A DNA stretch of 9,105 bases from Bacteroidales bacterium (GTDB taxonomy: Bacteria > Bacteroidota > Bacteroidia > Bacteroidales > UBA932): positions 1 through 9,105 of the forward strand of contig JAAXVX010000042.1 in NCBI GenBank assembly GCA_013335275.1. Reading direction: 5' to 3'. Shown here in pieces: positions 1-7,157 of the stretch. The first letter of the stretch is position 1; every line of letters begins with the position of its first letter. A model generated the notes under the pieces. The model was not told where the DNA came from. It saw only the letters and a list, made by a program, of their open reading frames with translations, and searched no databases. Made by a program: the position numbers and the translations under genes.

Positions 1-1121
1 TTGATTTTGTTTATTGCAGAGGAGGCGGAAATTGAAAACATCTCTTCCCATGCATTATTGACAGATTTACACAGTCCATCGCTGTCAATGACCATAATTC
101 CGATAGGAGAGGTCTCAATCAATGTTTTGGCAAACAGTTCGCTCTCTTCCGTGGCTTTCTTTGCTTTAATAAGCTCATCTTTGCGGAACTCGCGCAGGAT
201 AGTCATTCCGATGCTGCTTATTGCTGACCGGAGAATTGATATTTCCCCTTCGGACAAGTCCTCGTCACCGGAACAATTGTCAAAACCTACAAATCCCCAG
301 CATCTGTTGTCGATTAATATAGGGAAGATTGCAGTTGAAACAGAATGAAATTTATCAAGAATTGCCCTGTCGGTTTCATTAAATGCATCTTTTCTTCCAA
401 TTATTGGTTCTCCTTTTAGCAGTCTGTCGTACCAGCCGTATGGAGCTTTGATAGGCTTCGGTTCATCATTATTTACTATTGAGGTAATGCTTTCAATTCC
501 CTCACGGGTGTATTGATACCGGGATAATAACTGAACTTCGGACGTAACCGGGTCGTCAAAAAACTGAAATATATAAACTCTGTCTCTGTTTATTACTTCC
601 ACTAATATGCCAAAAGCCTCGTTTATGATTTCACTTAACGGTTTTTCATGAAGCAGGAGCTGGCTCACTTTTGAAATCGCTTCAAGTAACCTGTCTTTTT
701 TTAAAAGTTCGTTCTCAATTTTTTTCTGTTCGGTAAAATCTCTCACGAGAGCAATAAATTCATCATTGCCATCGTATGACATCCGGCATTCGTAGAAATG
801 GACCTTATTATCAATGGTAAGAGAGTAGGTAAATGGGGATATAAGTCCTGTGGAGAGGATTTCCTCTATCTTTTCAATTGCAAGCCTGGCAACATCTGCC
901 GGAAGGCAGTCTTTAATGTTTTTTCCAAGAAAAGTATCCGGCTGGACATATAGTAAAGACCTGTCTTCTGCCTTGTAATTTATTATTGTACCATTACGTG
1001 ACAGTACAAACATCAAATCCGGAATTGCACCAATGAGTGTCTTGTTTAAACTGGCCAACAAGTCTATTTTCCTCTCATATTCCTCTCTTTGGCTAACATC
1101 AATATTTGAATATTGCCTCAT
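1..1121 (-). CDS. PAS/GAF sensor protein, partial (3' end beyond window)
   Basis: The reverse complement has an open frame of 373 codons from an ATG at 1121 to the left edge, with no stop, so the C-terminal part is missing. Seen: an N-terminal PAS-like domain (about residues 22-130, ending in the typical VRDFTEQKK), a GAF-like domain (about 140-310, with RDRVYIFQFF near 179-188 and CWGFVGFDNC near 274-283), a short helical linker, and the start of a second PAS domain (about 326 on, with SPIGIMVIDSDG). There is no signal peptide or membrane segment, so the visible part should be cytoplasmic. In known families this order precedes a histidine kinase, GGDEF or similar output module; which one cannot be told here. 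No ligand can be assigned. The start is supported by the 1-base overlap (TAATG) with the pssA stop, which suggests translational coupling and co-transcription. Confidence 0.85.
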   Translation of the reverse strand, partial: MRQYSNIDVSQREEYERKIDLLASLNKTLIGAIPDLMFVLSRNGTIINYKAEDRSLLYVQPDTFLGKNIKDCLPADVARLAIEKIEEILSTGLISPFTYSLTIDNKVHFYECRMSYDGNDEFIALVRDFTEQKKIENELLKKDRLLEAISKVSQLLLHEKPLSEIINEAFGILVEVINRDRVYIFQFFDDPVTSEVQLLSRYQYTREGIESITSIVNNDEPKPIKAPYGWYDRLLKGEPIIGRKDAFNETDRAILDKFHSVSTAIFPILIDNRCWGFVGFDNCSGDEDLSEGEISILRSAISSIGMTILREFRKDELIKAKKATEESELFAKTLIETSPIGIMVIDSDGLCKSVNNAWEEMFSISASSAINKI

Positions 1122-1873
1122 TACTTACTTTTTAATGTAGAGAATATGAAAGAAAAAATATTTGTAATAATATACAGTGAGAATACCAGCAACAGCCATA
1201 AAGACCATGTTGCATTTGTAATTATAACTATTGGCAGAATGAGAACGGTGAAAATTAAAAACAGGTATCTGATCTCATTCCCTTTCCATCCCATGCTTTT
1301 GAATTTTACAGAAAACATTGGGATGTTGCAAATCAAAAGATATGATAAAATTACTGAGAGTAACGGGAAGAACCATAAATTCTCATATAAATAATCATAT
1401 TGTGGATTAAAGGTAGTGTAGTGAAGAAACATAACAATGAGAAGTGCATTAGCAGGAGTAGGAACACCAATGAAGTTTTCACTTTGCCTTGTATCCACAT
1501 TGAATTTTGCCAGTCTCAGGGCAGACGCAAGAGTTATTAAAACCGGAATGAGAGTAAGCACACTGATCCAGGCTGATTCCATATTCCCCGTGCTGAACTG
1601 ACTGGTATAATCCTGAAATCTGTAGTAGACGAGAATAGTAGGAGCCAGCCCAAAACTTACCAGATCTGCAAGTGAATCCAGCTCCTTTCCCATTGGAGAG
1701 TATGCCTTTAATAAACGAGCTGCGAAACCGTCAAAAAAATCAAAAACAGCAGCGGCAAGTATGAGATATACCGACCAGAGCTGCAGCCCCTTAAACGCAA
1801 GTATAATGGCAAGAGTGCCACAAAGCAGATTAAGGGTTGTAATACTATTTGGAACAGCTTTTTTAAAGTGCAT
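1121..1873 (-). CDS. pssA: CDP-diacylglycerol--serine O-phosphatidyltransferase
   Basis: This is an integral membrane enzyme of the CDP-alcohol phosphatidyltransferase family. The family signature D-x2-DG-x2-AR-x8-G-x3-D-x3-D is complete: D45, D48, G49, A52, R53, G62, D66 and D70. These residues bind the metal and the CDP-lipid. The protein has 250 residues, with several hydrophobic segments before and after the motif (for example about 12-28, 32-46, 100-118 and 205-222). Serine as acceptor is inferred from overall similarity to bacterial PssA, including the N-terminal PNSITTLNLLCG; the product would feed phosphatidylethanolamine synthesis. A phosphatidylserine decarboxylase gene, often near pssA, is not in this window. 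The gene begins 17 bases after the second C1 peptidase and shares one base with the downstream PAS/GAF gene, so it probably belongs to a four-gene transcript. No separate promoter is evident. Confidence 0.9.
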   Translation of the reverse strand: MHFKKAVPNSITTLNLLCGTLAIILAFKGLQLWSVYLILAAAVFDFFDGFAARLLKAYSPMGKELDSLADLVSFGLAPTILVYYRFQDYTSQFSTGNMESAWISVLTLIPVLITLASALRLAKFNVDTRQSENFIGVPTPANALLIVMFLHYTTFNPQYDYLYENLWFFPLLSVILSYLLICNIPMFSVKFKSMGWKGNEIRYLFLIFTVLILPIVIITNATWSLWLLLVFSLYIITNIFSFIFSTLKSK

Positions 1874-1890
1874 GGCTCTTATTAAATAAT

Positions 1891-3075
1891 TTATTGAATA
1901 CCCAGTTTTGACTTGATGGCCTTAGGAATTGAATTTTTGTGAACCATAACTGAGATGCTTTTTGCCCGGACGAAACTTTCAGACATATTAAGATATCCTC
2001 CGAATTTATTTCTCTCGGTTCCCCATGAGTTTTTGGTTCTGTAGTATACATTCCCTTTCTGGTCCTTGGCAATTCCTGTAAGAAGCATAAGGTGATCATC
2101 TGTTGTTACGAAAGTTTCATATCCTTTTTGGCGTATATCCTGTGTTACCTTTACTTCGGGATAGATGTTTTCAAACTTCAGTATTTCGCCATATTTGTCT
2201 TCTGTACTCATTTTTTCGAATCTGGCCCTGTCTGTGTCGGCATAATTATTTAAGTCGGCAACTTCCGGATTTATTGCAACGCCATTTTTGTGTGAAAACC
2301 CTTTTTCGCTCACATCGCCATCCCAGCAAATGGTATATCCGTTATTGAGGGCATAGTTTATGACTTCCATGAATTCATCAAGAGGAACATTGTAGTAACG
2401 TGCAAAATCCCAGTTGTCGGGAATTTCAATTACTGATTCTTTATAGAACGGGATATGCGAAAAACTTGTAATCTCTACATAATCATTCATGTTTAATCCG
2501 AGGGATTCTGCAAAACTCTTAGGAGTATACTCCTTTCCGCGGTATGTGAATTTATCGGGTACTTTTCCTAGATATGTGTCCAGCAGATTATTTACAATCT
2601 TATAATATTCCGGACTTTTCTGTTTCAATTCTACAGAAGCGGTTGAGAGTGCATTTACATACTTGTTTAGCTCCTTGTGATTGTTAAGTTTTGAATCGTA
2701 ATTAATTCCGTTGTATGCTTCCTGTGGAATAATACCATTTTCCCTGAAGATGTTTGTGAACATATGTGCAACACTTCCCTCTCCGAGATTGCCTTCTCCT
2801 CTTCTAAGATAGTTGTCGTTCATCCTGTTTGAATAGTTTACGCGAGCAACATACATTTCTGAAAGATCATGATCCCCTTTGCCGGTTCTTAATAATTCAG
2901 CTTCAATGAATGCTGCGGTACCATAACTCCAGCATGTTCCGCTGCTTGCCTGATTTTTTACAGATGTAGCAGGATTAACAACAACATCCGTAAAGACGTA
3001 ACCCTGTCCGAAAACCTGAGAAGTTATTGCAAAAAGCGCAATAGTAACGGAGAAAAATATCGACCTCTTTTTCAT
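1891..3075 (-). CDS. secreted C1-family cysteine peptidase (bleomycin hydrolase/aminopeptidase C-like), second tandem copy
   Basis: This is a 394-residue papain-fold peptidase of the bleomycin hydrolase/PepC type. A signal peptide is clear: a basic MKKR start, a hydrophobic core at about 6-18, and a likely signal peptidase I site after VFG (residue 23) before QG. The mature protein would therefore be periplasmic or exported, unlike classical cytosolic PepC. Catalytic residues are in place: oxyanion Gln42, nucleophile Cys48 in SSGTCWSYG, His328 in TTDDHLML and Asn349 in KNSWGT. Family members usually act as aminopeptidases on peptides, so a role in peptide scavenging is likely, but the substrate is unknown. 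The gene starts 3 bases after the stop of its paralogue and is followed 17 bases later by pssA. Compared with that paralogue it has about 20 extra residues between roughly 272 and 310. Confidence 0.9.
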   Translation of the reverse strand: MKKRSIFFSVTIALFAITSQVFGQGYVFTDVVVNPATSVKNQASSGTCWSYGTAAFIEAELLRTGKGDHDLSEMYVARVNYSNRMNDNYLRRGEGNLGEGSVAHMFTNIFRENGIIPQEAYNGINYDSKLNNHKELNKYVNALSTASVELKQKSPEYYKIVNNLLDTYLGKVPDKFTYRGKEYTPKSFAESLGLNMNDYVEITSFSHIPFYKESVIEIPDNWDFARYYNVPLDEFMEVINYALNNGYTICWDGDVSEKGFSHKNGVAINPEVADLNNYADTDRARFEKMSTEDKYGEILKFENIYPEVKVTQDIRQKGYETFVTTDDHLMLLTGIAKDQKGNVYYRTKNSWGTERNKFGGYLNMSESFVRAKSISVMVHKNSIPKAIKSKLGIQ

Positions 3076-3078
3076 GGT

Positions 3079-4221
3079 TTATTTAATATTAAGTTTTTTT
3101 AAAATTTCTTTTGGAACAGCATTTTTATTAACAACAATATTCATTGTTTTGTATTTGACGAAATTTTCTGAAACATACCATATCCCTTTATATTCTCCGG
3201 TAGTTCCCCATGAATTTTTAACCATATAATATTTGGTCCCCTTTTGATCTCGGGCAATTCCAAAGATGTGCATTCCATGGTCGTCTGTGGTTTGCCCATT
3301 GTCAAAAGCAACCTGACGCAAATCCTGTGTAATTGTCTTTTCGGGCATAATCTCTTCAAGAGACAACGTCCTTGCATCACTCTCTTTTTCAGGAACAACA
3401 GCAATGCCTTTCCGGGTAAACCCTTTTTCACTCATGTCGGAGCCCCATAATACGGTATATCCTTTTTCAATTGAATAGTCGAAAATTTGCATCAGTTCGT
3501 CAATTGGAACATTGTGGGACTTATCCCATCTCCAGTTGTCGGGAATCTCAAGAGCGAATTCGGTGTAAAAAGGGTGGTGTGTATACGATGTGATTGAAAT
3601 ATAATCTTTGGGATTAATGCCCAGTTCCTGAGCATATGTTTTTGGTGTATATTCTTTTCCATTAACAGAAAACTTCTCGGGAACATTTCCAAGATAGGCG
3701 TTTAAAATTCCCTGAACCCCTTTGCGCCATGCTGTTGACAGTTTTCCGTTAGGATTCTGTTCGATTGCTTTAATATAGCCCTCAAGAGCAGCATCAAGTT
3801 CGTTATGGACATGCAGCTCCTCGCCATATTCAAGACCCGGCATAACCGAATCAGGAACTATTCCATAATTTTCCCAAACATACAGGGCATCCGCGAAAGA
3901 ACTGCCCGGAGCAAAATTTATTTTACCGTTTGTGCGTACAAATTTATCTGCTTTGTCAAAATATGATTTAGAGACAATGAACATCTCCGACAGATCTGCC
4001 GGTCCTTTACCTGTTCTCAGGAGTTCCGACTCAAGAAATGAAATAGTTGAGAAGCTCCAGCAGGTGCTGGTTCTGTTTTGATTTTTTACGGATGTTACAG
4101 GAAGTTCTTTAACAATCGAAAATTCATAACCAATTTTGGCTTGAGGTTTATCCTGAGCATTGGCGTTGAAATTGAACACGAAAAGAGCTATGAGGATTAC
4201 CCCAATAAGAAGTTTTTTCAT
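3079..4221 (-). CDS. secreted C1-family cysteine peptidase (bleomycin hydrolase/aminopeptidase C-like), first tandem copy
   Basis: This 380-residue protein is the first gene of the minus-strand cluster and a paralogue of the next one. It has a signal peptide: an MKK start, a hydrophobic stretch at about 4-18, and a classic AxA cleavage site (Ala20-Asn21-Ala22) before Gln23. The catalytic set is complete: Gln48, Cys54 in TSTCWSFS, His315 in TTDDHGMH and Asn336 in KNSWGT. Blocks shared with the neighbour include ELLRTGKG, DLSEM, EIPDNW, SEKGF and KNSWGT. From memory of the family, this copy is closer to the common Bacteroidales form around the active site, but it is about 20 residues shorter between 278 and 297. 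A Bacteroidota -7 element (4255-4262) lies about 33 bases upstream of the start, so expression is probably independent of queE. The bleomycin hydrolase name is a family label; no antibiotic role is shown. Confidence 0.9.
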   Translation of the reverse strand: MKKLLIGVILIALFVFNFNANAQDKPQAKIGYEFSIVKELPVTSVKNQNRTSTCWSFSTISFLESELLRTGKGPADLSEMFIVSKSYFDKADKFVRTNGKINFAPGSSFADALYVWENYGIVPDSVMPGLEYGEELHVHNELDAALEGYIKAIEQNPNGKLSTAWRKGVQGILNAYLGNVPEKFSVNGKEYTPKTYAQELGINPKDYISITSYTHHPFYTEFALEIPDNWRWDKSHNVPIDELMQIFDYSIEKGYTVLWGSDMSEKGFTRKGIAVVPEKESDARTLSLEEIMPEKTITQDLRQVAFDNGQTTDDHGMHIFGIARDQKGTKYYMVKNSWGTTGEYKGIWYVSENFVKYKTMNIVVNKNAVPKEILKKLNIK

Positions 4222-4254
4222 AGATGTGGCAAACTGATTTAGTTGTTAATTCAC

Positions 4255-4262
4255 CAAAGTTA
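4255..4262 (-). promoter_or_regulatory. Bacteroidota-type -7 promoter element for the peptidase/pssA cluster
   Basis: On the minus strand this reads TAACTTTG, a perfect match to TAnnTTTG recognised by the Bacteroidota primary sigma factor. It would give a leader of about 25-30 bases before the ATG at 4221. No convincing TTTG -33 element is seen at the expected distance; that place is taken by the queE terminator hairpin. It is the only promoter candidate I see for the four-gene cluster. Confidence 0.55.
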
Positions 4263-4264
4263 TG

Positions 4265-4293
4265 AAAAAAAAACATACCCGTTATGGTATGTT
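4265..4293 (-). terminator. intrinsic terminator of queE
   Basis: On the minus strand an 8-base inverted repeat (AACATACC at 4293-4286 and GGTATGTT at 4279-4272) with a 6-base loop runs straight into a run of nine T (4273-4265). This is a typical rho-independent terminator. The left arm and loop overlap the last three codons and the stop of queE (TAA at 4284-4282), so the signal is partly coding. The stem is AT-rich, so it may be only moderately strong. Confidence 0.8.
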
Positions 4294-4905
4294 CATATAT
4301 TTATGGGTCTGCAGAGAAATATTCCAGCAGGGATTTGACTTTACATATTCTATTATCTTAGGAAGCATGGTTTTAATCCTGCTCCATTCCGGCTGCAAAT
4401 AAAGCATGCAGTTATCGCCAACGAGAGCCTTATTTTTCTCTGCCCAGATAAAATCTTCTTCATTTTCAATGATAACCTTTAATTCCGAAGCAATCTTGTA
4501 TATTTCCTGTACCGGTGGTTTTTTCTTTTTTGGAGAGAGGCAAATCCAGTCGAAACTTCCGCTTATGGAAGATGAACCGGAAGTTTCAAGAAATATTTCA
4601 AGGCCGTTGCTTTTAAGCAGGCTGCATAATTTCCCCAGAGGATAGTTTAACGGTTCTCCGCCTGTGATTACAATTGCCTTTGCAGGAAAATTCAACGCTT
4701 CTTTCACGATATCCTCTACCGGAACAGGAGGGTACAGCGAAGGGTTCCATGTCTCTTTTGCATCGCACCAGCTGCATCCAACGTCACATCCGCCCAGTCT
4801 TATAAAATATGCCGGTTTTCCTGTATTAAATCCTTCACCCTGTATAGTGTAGAAACTCTCAACCAGCGGAAGCAGCGCCCCCTCTTTTAATATTGGAAAT
4901 TTCAT
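4282..4905 (-). CDS. queE: 7-carboxy-7-deazaguanine synthase (radical SAM)
   Basis: QueE converts 6-carboxy-tetrahydropterin to 7-carboxy-7-deazaguanine, a cytosolic step towards preQ0 and queuosine in tRNA. The 207-residue product carries the radical SAM cluster motif Cx3Cx2C as Cys40, Cys44 and Cys47 (GGCDVGCSWCD) and the SAM-binding GGEP at 82-85. The N-terminal ESFYTIQGEG (16-25) is a strong QueE signature, where substrate-binding residues lie. Length fits the family. The ATG at 4905 is preceded by a Bacteroidota -7 element, and the gene ends inside its own intrinsic terminator, so it looks like a single-gene transcript. Usual partners (queC, queD, queF) are not in the window. The call is secure; whether the product goes to tRNA or to DNA modification cannot be seen here, and tRNA is the default. 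Confidence 0.93.
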   Translation of the reverse strand: MKFPILKEGALLPLVESFYTIQGEGFNTGKPAYFIRLGGCDVGCSWCDAKETWNPSLYPPVPVEDIVKEALNFPAKAIVITGGEPLNYPLGKLCSLLKSNGLEIFLETSGSSSISGSFDWICLSPKKKKPPVQEIYKIASELKVIIENEEDFIWAEKNKALVGDNCMLYLQPEWSRIKTMLPKIIEYVKSNPCWNISLQTHKYMNIP

Positions 4906-4922
4906 GTTTTCTTAATTTTTTG

Positions 4923-4930
4923 CAAAGTTA
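4923..4930 (-). promoter_or_regulatory. Bacteroidota-type -7 promoter element for queE
   Basis: The minus strand reads TAACTTTG, a full match to TAnnTTTG and identical in all eight bases to the element before the peptidase cluster. It lies 18-25 bases before the queE ATG, implying a very short leader. A clear TTTG -33 box is not visible. Confidence 0.5.
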
Positions 4931-4953
4931 ATAAAACAACTCAATTATGCCGT

Positions 4954-4983
4954 TTTGTCATATTCAGTCAACTGGCAGATTTG
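4954..4983 (+). promoter_or_regulatory. candidate Bacteroidota promoter for clpB
   Basis: TTTG at 4954-4957 is followed after 18 bases by CAGATTTG at 4976-4983, one mismatch from TAnnTTTG. The predicted transcript would start near 4990 and have a leader of about 35 bases. An AAGGA at 5003-5007 lies too far (17 bases) from the ATG to be a convincing ribosome binding site. I see no CIRCE-type inverted repeat that would indicate HrcA heat-shock control. Confidence 0.35.
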
Positions 4984-5024
4984 TTGCAATACATGTATAA
5001 ATAAGGAAATAAACAATAATAAAT

Positions 5025-7157
5025 ATGAACAAGCAAGATTATGAAGCACTTAACACCTATGCGAATAACCTGAATAAACAGGCGGGTGCGGGCAAACTGG
5101 ATCCTGTAATTGGAAGAGACGAAGAGATTCGCAGGGTTCTTCAGATTTTGAGCAGAAGAACCAAAAACAATCCGATTCTTGTAGGAGAACCGGGTGTAGG
5201 AAAAACAGCAATTGCAGAAGGCATTGCACAGAGAATTGTACACGGAGATGTCCCTGAGAACCTTAAATCAAAGATACTTTTCTCTCTTGACATGGGTGCC
5301 CTCATTGCAGGCGCAAAGTATAAAGGGGAATTTGAAGAGAGGCTTAAAGCGGTGGTAAAAGAGGTGACAGAGAGTGCCGGAGAGGTACTCCTGTTCATTG
5401 ATGAAATACATACTCTTGTTGGTGCAGGAAGAGGAGACGGGGCAATGGATGCTGCGAATATCCTTAAACCGGCGCTGGCAAGGGGAGAACTAAGGGCTAT
5501 CGGGTCCACTACACTGGATGAATATCAGAAGTATTTTGAGCAGGATAAAGCGCTGGAGAGAAGGTTTCAGATGGTTATGGTAGACGAGCCGTCTCCTTCT
5601 GAGGCAGTATCTATTCTGAGGGGGCTTAAAGAGCGCTACGAAAATCACCATAAAGTGCAGATAAAGGATGACGCAATACTTGCTGCCGTTGACCTTTCTC
5701 ACAGATACATCACTTCCCGTTATCTCCCCGATAAGGCAATTGACCTTATTGACGAAGCGGCATCAAAAATCCGAATTGAAATAAATTCAGTTCCCGAGTC
5801 GATAGATGAGCTAAACCGAAAAATCCGTCAGCTGGAAATTGAAAGAGAGGCGATAAAAAGGGAAGGAGACAAAGAGAAGGTGGCGGAACTGACCGGACAG
5901 ATTGACGAACTTGGTTCCGAAAGGGCGAAGAAAAATACTGTCTGGAGGGAGGAGAAGAGTATAATCGATAAGATTCAGAAAAAGAAAATTGAAATTGAGG
6001 AATTCAAATTCAGGGCTCAGGAGGCAGAAAGGAGCGGAGACTACGGAAAGGTTGCAGAACTCAGATACGGCAAGATTACAGCGGCCGAAAAGGAGATTGA
6101 ACAACTTATGAAGCAAAAGGGCAGCGATGAGTTTTCTATGATTAAAGAATCTGTTGAACCGGAAGATATTGCAGAGGTAGTAGCAAAATGGACAGGAATT
6201 CCGGTGAAGAGAATGCTGGAGAGTGAGAAGGAGAAACTTTTGAGAATGGAGGAGGCTCTTCATAACAGAGTCATTGGCCAGGATGAGGCAATTGCAGCTG
6301 TGTCCGATGCAATAAGAAGGAGCAGGGCAGGGCTTCAGGATATGAAGAGGCCAATCGGATCTTTTCTGTTTTTGGGTACAACAGGGGTAGGAAAAACAGA
6401 GCTTGCAAAAGCACTGGCAGAATTTCTGTTTAACGATGAGAACCTGATGACCAGAATTGATATGAGCGAATATCAGGAGAGACACTCAGTATCAAGGCTC
6501 GTAGGTGCTCCTCCGGGTTACATAGGGTATGAAGAGGGAGGCCAGCTTACAGAAGCAGTGCGCAGGAAACCATATTCGGTGATTCTTCTGGACGAAATTG
6601 AAAAAGCTCACTCAGATGTTTTTAACATTCTTTTACAAGTACTTGACGACGGAAGGTTAACGGACAACAAGGGAAGAACCGTTGACTTTAAGAATACCAT
6701 ACTAATAATGACATCAAATGCCGGATCGGCAATTATTCAGGATAATCTTAGCAGGCTGAACGACAAAAACAGGGAAGAACTCCTTGAAAAAACCAGAATA
6801 GAGGTTCTTGAAGCATTAAAAAACAATGTACGTCCGGAATTTCTCAACAGGATTGATGAAATTATAATGTTTCATCCTCTCACAATGGATAACATGAGAG
6901 ATATTCTGAAACTGCAAATTTCCGGAATTCAAAAACTTCTTGAAGAGAAGGGGCTGGAACTTCAATTTACGGATTATGCAATGAAATACTTGTTAAATAA
7001 AGGTTATGACCCGTCCTACGGTGCAAGGCCAATAAAAAGAGTGTTACAAAAAGAGCTTGTAAATGAACTTGCCAAGGCCCTGTTAAAAGGGACCCTCAAT
7101 AAGGAGAAACCTATTATAGTAGACTTCTTTGAAGACCTGCTGGTCTTTAGAAACTAA
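5025..7157 (+). CDS. clpB: ClpB-type disaggregase lacking the N-terminal domain
   Basis: This is a cytosolic Hsp100 AAA+ ATPase of 710 residues, against about 860 for usual ClpB. AAA domain 1 has Walker A GEPGVGKT (54-61), pore loop KYKG (Tyr99), Walker B LLFIDE (Glu127) and arginine fingers R179/R180. A coiled-coil middle domain of about 125 residues (roughly 250-375, with a YGKI motif at 348-351) is typical of ClpB and suggests work with DnaK. AAA domain 2 has Walker A GTTGVGKT (451-458, Thr where Pro is usual), pore loop GYIGYEEGG (Tyr499), Walker B VILLDE (Glu524), sensor 1 Asn565 and sensor 2 GARPIKR (666-672). No ClpP-docking [LIV]G[FL] loop is seen in the domain 2 region 567-600, so a protease partner is unlikely. 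The substrate-binding N-domain repeats are absent: a TAA in frame at 5010-5012 fixes the start. Its stop overlaps that of the convergent acyl-CoA ligase. Confidence 0.93.
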   Translation: MNKQDYEALNTYANNLNKQAGAGKLDPVIGRDEEIRRVLQILSRRTKNNPILVGEPGVGKTAIAEGIAQRIVHGDVPENLKSKILFSLDMGALIAGAKYKGEFEERLKAVVKEVTESAGEVLLFIDEIHTLVGAGRGDGAMDAANILKPALARGELRAIGSTTLDEYQKYFEQDKALERRFQMVMVDEPSPSEAVSILRGLKERYENHHKVQIKDDAILAAVDLSHRYITSRYLPDKAIDLIDEAASKIRIEINSVPESIDELNRKIRQLEIEREAIKREGDKEKVAELTGQIDELGSERAKKNTVWREEKSIIDKIQKKKIEIEEFKFRAQEAERSGDYGKVAELRYGKITAAEKEIEQLMKQKGSDEFSMIKESVEPEDIAEVVAKWTGIPVKRMLESEKEKLLRMEEALHNRVIGQDEAIAAVSDAIRRSRAGLQDMKRPIGSFLFLGTTGVGKTELAKALAEFLFNDENLMTRIDMSEYQERHSVSRLVGAPPGYIGYEEGGQLTEAVRRKPYSVILLDEIEKAHSDVFNILLQVLDDGRLTDNKGRTVDFKNTILIMTSNAGSAIIQDNLSRLNDKNREELLEKTRIEVLEALKNNVRPEFLNRIDEIIMFHPLTMDNMRDILKLQISGIQKLLEEKGLELQFTDYAMKYLLNKGYDPSYGARPIKRVLQKELVNELAKALLKGTLNKEKPIIVDFFEDLLVFRN
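7128..7151 (+). other. hairpin in the last codons of clpB
   Basis: AAGACC (7132-7137) and GGTCTT (7142-7147) form a perfect inverted repeat around a 4-base loop. In the plus-strand RNA it extends to about 10 pairs, including two G-U pairs. It lies just before the overlapping stops of the two convergent genes, where a terminator would be useful, but no T run follows on either strand. It may be a weak transcription barrier, an mRNA 3' end stabiliser or chance. Confidence 0.3.

Noticed and set aside
1..348. Open frame of 115 codons on the plus strand with a TTG start
   Set aside because: It lies antisense to the well-supported PAS/GAF gene, has no domain-like features and no promoter.
1113..1394. 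93-codon open frame on the plus strand
   Set aside because: It is antisense to the C-terminal membrane segments of pssA, whose family signature is complete.
1891..4221. Tandem peptidases as part of a defence, toxin-processing or secretion system
   Set aside because: No toxin, transporter, immunity or effector gene lies nearby; the catalytic and signal features fit general exported aminopeptidases.
4906..5024. Possible remnant of a ClpB N-terminal domain or a CIRCE heat-shock operator
   Set aside because: All of the space is short and AT-rich with stops in the clpB frame, no N-domain-like residues, and no long inverted repeat of the CIRCE type.
5811..6485. 224-codon open frame on the minus strand inside clpB
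   Set aside because: It is antisense to the coiled-coil middle domain; its Cys/Phe/Leu-rich composition is what results from reading Lys/Glu-rich coding DNA backwards.
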